Source of the DNA: Nymphalis io
Taxonomy: Eukaryota > Arthropoda > Insecta > Lepidoptera > Nymphalidae
Direction of reading: 5' to 3'
DNA: 64,000 nucleotides
NCBI RefSeq assembly: GCF_905147045.1
Contig: NC_065894.1
Span: 12,499,501-12,563,500 of the forward strand
Part shown: positions 54,593 to 64,000 of the stretch, piece after piece
Layout: the number at the start of each line of letters is the position of its first letter
How positions within the stretch are numbered: position 1 is the first letter of the stretch
The notes under the pieces: model-generated
The model's input: the letters and a program-made list of their open reading frames with translations, nothing else
Told to the model about the DNA's origin: nothing
Databases searched by the model: none
Translations under genes and position numbers: made by a program

Positions 54593-56433
54593 ATGGTATT
54601 TTATTCTATAAACTTTTATTCAGCTACACCCACACAATCTATAATCCGTCGAGTGGCACCCACAACAGACTTCCTAACCGGCTCTAATCTCCAAGCAACA
54701 TCAGTGTTGTCGAGAACGATGGCATCCCTCGCGCAGATGCACAAAACGGGTCCACATATCAAAAAGAGAAAATCAAGAAATCCGCTCAATGGAAATCCTT
54801 TCGCCAAGGTATGCTGACTATTTTACATACTTCTATTCTTTCATATCCGGTTACTATATTTAAAAAAAAAACAATTCGTTTTGCCTTATGCATGAATAAA
54901 AAACATTTAAAAAATGACGTTCCGTAAGTAAGTCATATCAAAATTATCGGTTACAGATGTAAAAAAATAATTCGTTAAATATAGAAACCGGGCTATAACA
55001 AACTCACTGGTGTTTTACTAATATTGTCCCTTCAGAAACACTCTCCATACTAAACTAACATTAAACAAAATTGGAAGAAAATAATTCTATAAAATGCGTG
55101 TATTAGGTTTTTTTTAATTATTAATTTACAATTTTCAGTTAAATGTCACTATTAATATGGTCAGGCGCGCTTGTGTGAATACCACTCATTAGTTTACCGC
55201 CTCATATCAATAATTTGTATCGTTGTGTGTGTATATCGTTTATCGTTTGTTTTGTAGAGTTAAGAAGCTAGGTAAGGAACAGGCAAATAGGACATTACAT
55301 CTTAGATTCCAGTCTGCGATACAAATATAAAATTAAAAAAAAAATTTTGAAACACCACTCTCAACTTTAGGATGTAATTGTAACATATGAACAAGGGATG
55401 CCAAAACTTACTGCTATGAACAGCGCATTAGAAATATGCATAAAAGACAATGTGCACAAATATCTCTTATATTATGAAGGTTTTTATTTACCCATACGGA
55501 ATATTAAGATATATATTTTTACATAGTCTCCTAACAATGTGTTTTACAAAACCTCGATTATTTAGCTAAATCGAGTAAATCTGTACCAAGCATATAAGCA
55601 TCACTGAATATTCGTGTGTTTAATTTGTGTTTTTAATACAGTGCTTTACTTTGAAGTAAAATAACGTGAAAAACCTACAAGTGTATGTGTGTGTGTATTC
55701 ACGAACAGTCAACGGAGCAACGTGATGAATTAAGCTCGAAACCTTCTCATTAAAGCATAACCCAGAACCCCTGTTATGTTTCCCTAAACAGGCTCTTACT
55801 TTTAGTTAAATAAGGAACATAATTTCAGGGTGTGATACTAAAAACCTTGATCAGAAAACCCAAGAAGCCGAACTCCGCTAACCGTAAATGCGTGCTCGTG
55901 CGTCTCTCCAGCGGGCGAGAGATGATCGCCTACGTGCCGGGCATCGGACACAACCTGCAGGAACACAATATCGTGCTCGTTAGAGTCGGCAGGTGAGTGA
56001 TATGGTTCATCATGACAAATGGAGCAGTCGCCATAATACTGCAGCACATCTTGACTATAAATATACTTAGCTATAGATCTTTTTACAATTACAAAGGTGA
56101 GTGAGCCAGTGTAAATGCAGGCAAAAGATATATATCTCTGTTCCCATTATTGGTGCGTTGACGATGTAAGGAATAGTTAATATTTTTAAAATTCATGGGC
56201 GATGGTGACTACTTATCAACCTTGTGATTAGCTTTATAAGCGATCCATCAAACTAACCAAAAACCAAATGGATTAATATTAAACTTAACAAGTATCTGCT
56301 GCGTCTGCCACCAATAATGTATGATGAATTTGGGTTGGTTATCAATTTCAGAGTTAAAGATTGTCCCGGTGTGAAGCTGAAATGCGTCCGAGGTAAATTC
56401 GACTTGCCGCACGTCATCAAGCAGAAAGTATAG
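54593..56433 (+). CDS. mRpS12: Mitochondrial ribosomal protein S12, unit 3 (three exons)
   Basis: Exons 54,593-54,808, 55,829-55,992 and 56,352-56,433 join to 153 codons plus TAG, with the same splice phases as in unit 2. The intron-2 donor is the stronger GGCAG|gtgagt. The translated protein differs from the unit-2 copy at four positions, all in exon 1 (Ile2Val, one Ala-to-Val, one Ile-to-Thr, one Ser-to-Arg). The conserved S12 core in exons 2 and 3 is unchanged. Three of the four lie in the presumed targeting region. Both genes appear able to make the protein. Confidence 0.93.
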
Positions 56434-57322
56434 TAGTCTGTTATATCCAGTTGTGTAAGGTTATTTGTAGCGAAATAAATCTAGTTTAAGTACAGGAATT
56501 AGTTTTATTTTTAGATTTCTTAACCTAAAAATAACATTAATTAAGAAGCTAATATAACACTAATGTTCGCGCGGTGGATTATTGAAAATTTGAGTAGTAC
56601 ATATATGAATTTGCAAGTTTCGTACTGTTATTTTTTCACTCTTATTTCCATTTATTTATTGATATCATTCCGTGTGCATCTCAATAGCTAATAAACATAA
56701 CACAAATCGTTTGATGAACAGAGGCAAAAAATATATTGAACGGTTTCGTATTTGCTTTTAAACATTTTATATTGATTATCTACAAATTAAAAATACACTA
56801 AACCCATTTAAAGTAAATATAAAAGTAAATTATGTATATCTATCGATCATCTTTGAATACACAATAAACACTCATTCTGAACCCGATTGGTCGGAAAGAA
56901 GCAAAAAGCGGCGCTTGCGCAAGCCGCACCCATTCTATTGTAACTTAATGGTATGTACTTAACTTTTTATTCAATGGGGACTTGAATGGGGTTAAGCTCG
57001 GTAGTCCACCTTATCTTTATGATACAAGATAGAAAAATCTATTGAAGATATTTGACTCGATATAGATATTGTTAGTGTAAACTTCAAATTGATTATAACT
57101 TTCTATGATTTTGTAACAAAACTAAAAGGTTTTAAATAATTAAAAGGTCAATTTATGTTTGGTCATTTATTAAATTTATTTCAACTTACAATTCTTTAGA
57201 GAATAATATTCTGCAAGTATACTATTTATAAGATTGCACAAACATCATTGCACAAACACCTTAGAGTTTAGAACTTATAGTTCAAAATAAAAAAAATTAA
57301 ACACTATTATAATTCTAAATCT
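56434..57322. other. Convergent 3' flanks of mRpS12 and bZIP 3a
   Basis: As 38,251-39,146. It contains the mRpS12 AATAAA (about 56,474-56,479) and the empty site of the unit-1 SINE. Confidence 0.6.
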
Positions 57323-58174
57323 CTAAAGGAACGTCTGGTCACACACTATACACCTATTCGAAGACAGCAGACGTATGATCTTAGACAGGTATTTTTTCAA
57401 ATAAGTGACCTTGAGTGAATTGTGGATCTCTCGTAGTTTTCTCCTGTCACGGCTCTGCTTTGCAGCAAAATTATTCCTCTCTCTCTGTTTTCTATAAAAA
57501 TCGTCGGCGTTCTGATTAGTTTGCACGGCACGACGCATTCTCGGATAATTACCGAGCAACGACCCTCCGTTCTTTTCGGCCATTGCTCTGAGGGCTTCCC
57601 TCTCGAACGCAAGATAGTCCGGATCGTCTGATAGAGCGTCTACATCTATCATATAACTTGGACGCTTTTTTTTTTGTCTGATACCGGAGACTTGGGTGGC
57701 GAAAATACGCACGTACTCCTTGAGACACTCATCGATTGCGACATATTTGTACTCGAAGACGCAGGCGCTGGTTCAACAACGGGCACGTACATGGGCTGGA
57801 CATACCCGATGTATGGGTACGGTTCAACACTGTGTTGCACTGTGCTTATACACGGATACGGTGGAAGCTCCGTTGGACGCTTTTTTTTTTTTGTCTGATC
57901 CCGGAGACTTGGGTGGCGATATCAAGCACGTACTTATATAATTATTAGTCGATTGCTGCAACCCGAAACTCGAAGGCCCAGGCGATGGTTCAACAACGGG
58001 CACGTACATGGGCTGGACATACCCGATGTATGGGTACGGTTCAACACTGTGTTGCACTGTGCTTATACACGGATGCGGTGGAAGCTCCGTATTTGTTTGC
58101 GATGTCGTTTCACGTGTACTATTCACAGATAGATCTAATGGTGAGTCCTCAGCGTATGGTGTCCAGAGAGCCAT
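57323..58174 (-). pseudogene. Giant-like bZIP, copy 3a, two A-run frameshifts
   Basis: Same two-module layout as copy 2a, from the ATG at 58,174 (PLDLS at residues 12-16). The first lysine-coding A-run has 12 bases (57,881-57,892) and the second has 10 (57,666-57,675), against 11 and 11 in copy 2a. The frame is lost in the second module, where a stop follows at 57,824, and regained for the bZIP domain (57,323-57,712 is in the starting frame). Conventional translation gives a truncated 116-residue product without the DNA-binding domain. Confidence 0.85.
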
Positions 58175-58246
58175 GATTACTTTAGTTAGTACGGTTAGTA
58201 GTTACGGTTGACTGCGAGTAACTAATGATGTTGTTGGTCGCCCCGG

Positions 58247-58256
58247 TCTTTTATTC
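58247..58256 (-). promoter_or_regulatory. TATA-like box of bZIP copy 3a
   Basis: GAATAAAAGA on the gene strand, about 75 bases upstream of the ATG at 58,174. Confidence 0.45.
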
Positions 58257-58953
58257 TCGGGGGTGTGGTCTAATTGTGCAGGGCACCCCCACCCCGCTGC
58301 ACGGGTTACTTCCGCTACCTGAACCAACGGGACACATCGGAAGAACAATGGGGTGACTTTCGGTCTATTATGAAGAGTTGCGTAGATTTTGCGTTTGCTA
58401 TTAATTTGCTACTCAAGCTTGCTTGTTTTTGACACAATAGATAGAAAAATGTGAAGGTTGATTACAATGATATCATGATGTCACAATTTTCTGATACAAT
58501 ATCGCGAAATGTTTTCAAATAATTTCTTCATTTTATTGTATGTACGATGCTCTACGTGTTCTTTGGTTTCATACTGATATTAATTTAAGTAATTTATTAT
58601 AACCATTGCAGAAAAAATTGTTGGAGAATATGATTTTAGTTGCAACATTCGATCAAATAGAAGTTAAACCATTCGTGAATAATGAAAGATAATTCGAACG
58701 ATTCATAAATGTTATTCATGCAAGAACAGGAAGCAAATGACACCGTATGGCTCCTCTCCGGATGTAACTGTATTTAATTTTATATATATTAAGTTTTAGC
58801 CGACAACGCAGTCACGGAAAATTATGTACAACCTTGTAATACTCCAAGTATACTATTTATAAGATTGCACAAACATCATTGCACAAACACCTTAGAGTTT
58901 AGAACTTATAGTTCAAAATAAAAAAAATTAAACACTATTATAATTCTAAATCT
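58257..58953. other. bZIP 3a upstream DNA fused to the 3b 3' flank
   Basis: Same junction (aatactcc|aagtatac) as at 40,645 in unit 2. Confidence 0.8.
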
Positions 58954-59751
58954 CTAAAGGAACGTCTGGTCACACACTATACACCTATTCGAAGACAGCA
59001 GACGTATGATCTTAGACAGGTCTTTTTTCAAATAAGTGACCTTGAGTGAATTGTGGATCTCTCGTAGTTTTCTCCTGTCACGGCTCTGCTTTGCAGCAAA
59101 ATTATTCCTCTCTCTCTGTTTTCTATAAAAATCGTCGGCGTTCTGATTAGTTTGCACGGCACGACGCATTCTCGGATTATTACCGAGCAATAGCCCTCCT
59201 TTCTTTTCGGCCATTGCTCTGAGGGCTTCCCTCTCGAACGCAAGGTAGTCCGGATCGTCTGATAAAGCGTCTACATCTATCATATAACTTGGGCGCTTTT
59301 TTTTTCGTCTGATACCGGAGACTTGGGTGGCGAAAATACGCACGTACTCCTTGAGACACTCATCGATTGCGACATATTTGTACTCGAAGACGCAGGCGCT
59401 GGTTCAACAACGGGCACGTACATGGGCTGGACATACCCGATGTATGGGTACGGTTCAACACTGTGTTGCACTGTGCTTATACACGGATACGGTGGAAGCT
59501 CCGTTGGACGCTTTTTTTTTTTTGTCTGATCCCGGAGACTTGGGTGGCGATATCAAGCACGTACTTATATAATTATTAGTCGATTGCTGCAACCCGGAAC
59601 TCGAAGGCCCAGGCGATGGTTCAACAACGGGCACGTACATGGGCTGGACATACCCGATGTATGGGTACGGTTCAACACTGTGTTGCACTGTGCTTATACA
59701 CGGATGCGGTGGAAGCTCCGTATTTGTTTGCGATGTTGACAAGGTTGACAT
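58954..59751 (-). pseudogene. bZIP copy 3b, A-type part, frameshifted
   Basis: Layout as copy 2b. The first A-run has 12 bases (59,512-59,523) and the second run is one base short (59,298-59,306, followed by c), so the frame is lost in module 2 and regained for the bZIP domain (58,954-59,343). Confidence 0.85.
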
Positions 59752-60301
59752 ACTCGTTCTCTGAGCTTGGGCCTTAATTTCGCAATTCTTTTCTTTAGAT
59801 ATGTCACTTGAAACTCGTGACGAACTTCTCTTAACTTTCGTCTGTCTCTGCTCTGTTTCGCCGCGTAATTGTTTTTTTCTCTCTGCTTCCTGTACGAGTC
59901 GTCAGCGTCTCGATTCCTCTGGACCGCTCGCCTCATTCTCGGATTATTTCCAAGTAAGCTGCCTCCATTCTTCTCGGCCATAGCTCGAAATGCATCCTGC
60001 TTGAAAAGGCTTGATACTCGGCATCATCAGACAGCGAGTCGACATCTAAGTCCTCTGATTGCGATGTTGAAGGTGCGTTTCTGTAGTTCCAACTCTCGAC
60101 CGGAGATATTTGGGACGGCGGGATGTTGCACTCATAACAATTGTAAGATCTATTTTCATGTTCTAAGCTCGGTGGCTCTGATGAATATCTATAGTCAGGA
60201 ACCTTGGAACCAGGTGTTGAGGTACTGTCTGGTGAGACTTCCTGTTTAACATTTGTAGTTAAGTCCAAAGGTTCCTCCGCGTAGGGGGTCCACAAAGCCA
60301 T
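59694..60301 (-). pseudogene. bZIP B-type paralogue fused upstream of copy 3b
   Basis: As 41,501-42,108: ATG at 60,301, PLDLT, a VKQE site, a frameshift near 60,001-60,008, then a B-type bZIP in 59,694-59,981. The shared frameshift shows it was already broken (or recoded) before units 2 and 3 separated. Confidence 0.8.
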
Positions 60302-61439
60302 TTTTTAGCATGTGTTGTTTTCTGAACAAATAGTCAGTAAACACTGAATGCAATTTTCTAACGCGTCTGTCTCATTTGTGGGCGTAAAAGGGTGTTGTGG
60401 AAGGGGTAATCCTCTACCTGCGGGAGTCGTAACGGGACTGTAGGCGACATAAATATTAAATTTCCCCTTAAACAATAGGATTGTATTACTATTTTGCTGG
60501 GAGTAAGTCAAATATTACAGTTAGGAATGTCCAATGGAATAAAATAAGCAAAGAAATATAATTAGTAATTATTTAAATCAGTTACAGTCTCTTAATGTCA
60601 TATATTTATAGCGGGATCAAAAAAATGTCCTTATGAATTGTTAGCGTTAACAAAGTCGCGTACGACATGTTTACTTAGTATAAATTACAGCAGCTTTTGA
60701 ACTACAGCCGAGAACTTGAGTACATTTTGTTATTTGAGAACCTTTATTTGCCTTTTATACAATTTTATCTTAATTCGAAACCTTTGTTCTTTGCTCTTGT
60801 ATAGACTGAGCGAGTTGTGTTCAATTTATCGCAATGCGGACGCTGTAAACAATAGTGACGTCGTCCGAGTTTTCTGCTTAACACGAAACTGACGCAAAAG
60901 CTATCAGTAAATAAATCTTAAACATCACTCCAAGAACAAATTAAACGTTGATATTTGTGAATTGAGTTTATTTTATTTATTTACTGAAATAATTACACCG
61001 TCAAATTATCACTAAGCACTTAAAATTAACAATTAAAAAATATATACTTACGAATTTATACGTCTTTAAAAAACAAACTTTCACATAAAAAATCAAAAAT
61101 CAAAACTTCTCAACTAAATTTCGGTGATAAAAGTATGTGTGAGAAGTGAGCTATAAGAACGTAACATAAATGTTATATTTTTAAATACATAATTAGATAA
61201 GCATCTTTCAACCCGTCTGTGTTAGACAGTAACTTTCTGTCAAACACAGGACTTAAGTACCTAACTTAACAACCGCTAGGTAAAGACTCGACTTAAATAA
61301 TTAATTAAGGAGAGAAGGTTTGGAACTCGCTTAAACATTACATACAGAAACGTTGCTCTTATACTATATTGAAATTTAATTCATATCGCATCCAAAGAAG
61401 CTTTACTTAAAGAACCATATAACAATAAATGTATTATTA
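60302..61439. other. Upstream region of the B-type bZIP, unit 3
   Basis: As 42,109-43,239. A TGACGTC element at 60,856-60,862 reads tgacatc in unit 2. Confidence 0.55.
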
Positions 61440-61893
61440 TTAGGTCCTTACATATGAAATTGGCGTTTTGTACGGGAGGAATATAAAGTTATTTTTTTTT
61501 TGTAAAATATATTTAATTAATCAAAATACTGTTGCTATTCATACACTTTTGCTATCTCATAGATCCTTTTACTAAAAAACACCATGGGGGCGAGAATCAA
61601 TAAACTCTTTGAAGGCGGTTTGGACCTCCGCATCGGAGTTGAATTTTTTTCCTTGTAAGAAGTTGTCCAAATTCCGGAAAAAATGGTAATCTGTTGGAGA
61701 CAGGCCCGGGGGGTACGGTGGATGTCGTAGACATTCTAATTGTAGCATTTAACTTAGTGGTTGTTAATTGTACAGTGTGTGTCTTGCGTTGTCGTGAAGC
61801 AGCAGTGGCCTAGAGCGATTGACCAATCTCGGTTGTTTAGTTGCTAGTTCTTCCTACATGGTTTGCAGTTGCTGACAATAGATATGCCGTAAT
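61440..61893 (-). mobile_element. Mariner relic, unit 3, with large deletion
   Basis: It keeps the terminal sequence and the C-terminal transposase remnants (SPTDYHFF region). After gatatgccgtaat it jumps to sequence equivalent to 24,158, removing the helix-turn-helix part and the joined unidentified segment. Confidence 0.8.
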
Positions 61894-62978
61894 TTTTATG
61901 CTTCCGAAAAAGAAAATTTAAATACAGAATAATATACTTTTTGAAATGATTACTATTCATTTAATTGCAGTAATTAAACCAAATTATAAAAAAAATATTT
62001 TTAAATACTCATTACTAATTTATTTTTGTTAATTTTCACGAAGTAACACATTTAAATATACAAAAGTCATTTATAGAAATTTGTGACAAAACCGTATTCA
62101 GTGTATCTCTTCGAAGTTATTTCAAATTGAAATTCATGGAATTTAAATCGTCTGCCGTCCAAAAAAACACTAACGGAAAATAAAATAGATATCAAACACA
62201 CATTATTGTGAAACAGTTATACCATCCATCTTGAAATATGTCAACAATACAAAATGGTCGAACCGACCACTAAGTTTTGTAATGGGTTAACACAAATGGC
62301 AGGCGCGTGGGCATTCCGTGGGCACGTAACCTGTGCCATTATAATTCATTCTTTAACACAATATAATAAAACTTATATTACCTTAAATGTAATTCTAGCA
62401 AAGCATACGTGGCACAATCAATCTTTAACTCTATATAGAGTTCATACAATAGAGTTCATTTTGGATAATGTGTTCCGAAATAACAGATGCATCTTATTTC
62501 CGCGTTGCAACTGTATCAATCACACAATTCGGTAGTTATCGATTACTACATTTACTATACAATGAAGTAATAAGCAGTACGTGCAGAATACATCTTTATA
62601 CATGTATTTATTATTAACAGTGCCCAACGGTTTAAGCCGCGTTAAGTTTATATTACACATTGAGCAATAACCTAAAGCCCAAGTCCTAAAGCCTAAAAAT
62701 ATTAACGGAAGAAAAATAACGCTTTTTATCACATTTCGAAAGAATTGCAATGACTTCCTGAAAATATTTTTTGTAATTATACTTATATAGGTATAGAACG
62801 GATTTGGATGATAATTTTAAAGACAAACAGTACATCAGAATATTCTCTATAATATTTTTTTTTTCTTTTTGGCGATTAGACCCGGCAAACTGAGAGACAG
62901 ACACTACATTTTTATTTATTTTAGAAATTTTAAAAGAAAAGTTATAATAACTTTACATACTATTTACTCTTTTTTTTT
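61894..62978. other. Flank shared with unit 2
   Basis: Equivalent to 44,570-45,628. A short repeat of tatagagttcata at 62,440-62,460 is a local duplication. No gene. Confidence 0.6.
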
Positions 62979-63878
62979 TTTATATGCCCCGGGATGGCAA
63001 ATGACTCTACTCCACCTGATGGTAAGTGGTAGTAGAGTCCAAACGCGACGACGGCCAGTACAGTCGGGAAGAATGTTCTGTACTAGCCGTCCCCGCCTTG
63101 CCGACCCGCAAGATGCCTCTTCACGCCTCGTTTGAAGGAACCCGGGTTGTAAGAGGAGGGGAACATGTGAGCTGGTAAGGAATTCCATTTTTTGGTAGTG
63201 CGACAAAGAAAGGAGTTGCCAAATTTCTTTGTGCGCGATGGAATTGATGTCACAGTTAGGCGGTGACATCGAGAACCAGCTCGCGTGGACTTAAGAAGGA
63301 AGGGGGAAGCAGGAATTAAAGAGAATAATTCCTCAGAGCACTCGCCGTGATACAGACGATAGAAAGCGCTCAGTGCTGCTATCTCGCGACGCAATTGTAA
63401 AGGTTCAAGGGTGTTTGTGACTTTTACGTCGCCAATAATGCGTACTGCACGTCGCTGCAACCGGTCCAAGGCCTCCAGTAGGTACTTAGCGGAGCCATCC
63501 CAAAGGTGCGAGCAATATTCAACGCAAGACCGTACCTGTGTTTTGTATAACAGGCACAGTTGTTGTGGCGTGAAAAAACGCCGCACCTTGTTCAGAACTC
63601 CGAGTTTTCGTGAAGCTGTTTTTATAATAGCCTCGATGTAAACCCTTGGACTAAGGTCGCAGCGAACGTCCATCCCCAGCATGGCGATTTTGCTTTGTAT
63701 CATCAGCGGTGTGCCACAGAGGGAGGGATGAGGGTAAAATGGTGACTTTTTCGCTGTGAGAGCGCACACCTGTGTTTTCTTGGCATTAAACTCAACAAGA
63801 TTATCAGAACCCCATTTGGCGATGAGCTCTAATGTCCTATCGAGTTCAATAACAAGATTCTCCCGCCTCTCCTCAGTT
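62979..63878 (-). mobile_element. 5'-truncated jockey-type LINE, unit 3
   Basis: Orthologue of 45,629-46,537 with identical end points, so it is one insertion older than the separation of units 2 and 3. Confidence 0.8.
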
Positions 63879-63886
63879 TCACTCAA
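63083..63886 (-). pseudogene. LINE RT C-terminal part, unit 3
   Basis: 267 open codons, a few replacements from 45,741-46,544. The catalytic domain is absent. Confidence 0.85.
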
Positions 63887-64000
63887 AGATATACACAGGT
63901 AAGTTATATATATAGAGATATAATTACATTTTATGTGTTCTAATAAACATGTGTCATAGCATTACGTCACATATATATTGTCTACGAGCTATAGACTATA

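Larger units (their letters stand above)
50897..64000 (+). repeat. Tandem segmental duplication, unit 3 (runs off the window)
   Basis: The third unit follows unit 2 closely from 50,897 to the end, where 63,886-64,000 matches 46,544-46,680. It differs by lacking the CR1-like insertion, by the broken state of its first bZIP copy and by an internal deletion in the mariner region. Its end is not in the window. Confidence 0.9.

Noticed and set aside
1..64000. CRISPR arrays, rRNA genes and prokaryotic defence systems
   Set aside because: No regularly spaced direct repeats, rRNA blocks or operon structure were seen. The window is plainly animal nuclear DNA.

Overview
The window is animal nuclear DNA, almost certainly from a lepidopteran and probably a nymphalid butterfly. 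It is AT-rich with spliced host genes. It is packed with SINEs of the type abundant in nymphalids (Metulj-like elements and tRNA-headed SINEs), jockey/CR1-type LINEs, a BEL/Pao retrotransposon relic and decayed mariners. I see no bacterial operon, CRISPR array or rRNA gene.

Layout. Positions 1-586 are a repeat that recurs at 18,791-19,384. Positions 580-3,219 are a broken BEL/Pao gag-pol relic (minus strand) carrying a nested LINE scrap. Positions 3,205-3,569 hold a diverged SINE and a LINE tail. Positions about 3,590-7,200 are a LINE with an intact 983-codon endonuclease/reverse-transcriptase ORF. From 8,016 onward the window is a head-to-tail array of three related units: unit 1 at 8,016-28,639, unit 2 at 28,640-50,896, and unit 3 from 50,897 past the window end. 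Each unit was built on the same order: S1 flank and Metulj SINEs, mRpS12 (plus strand), giant-like bZIP gene(s) (minus strand), decayed mariner, jockey LINE (minus strand), next S1 flank. Private insertions and deletions then made the units different.

Host genes. Two apparently intact three-exon genes for mitochondrial ribosomal protein S12 lie in units 2 (36,441-38,250) and 3 (54,593-56,433). Unit 1 keeps only a scrap of exon 1 (13,783-13,846). Single-exon bZIP genes with an N-terminal CtBP-type PLDLS motif occur five times. Those at 15,249-15,884 (211 aa) and 39,147-39,998 (283 aa, with an internal duplication) are open. The copies at 40,760-42,108, 57,323-58,174 and 58,954-60,301 are broken, mainly by one-base length changes in a coding poly-A run. 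Two of the five are chimeras of two paralogues, A and B.

The genes do not form one pathway. mRpS12 works in the mitochondrial small ribosomal subunit, and the bZIPs look like nuclear transcriptional repressors. What links them is that they travel in one tandem segmental duplication, bounded and reshaped by transposable elements. The main uncertainty is whether the array is a true tandem duplication or partly collapsed or duplicated haplotypes in an assembly.
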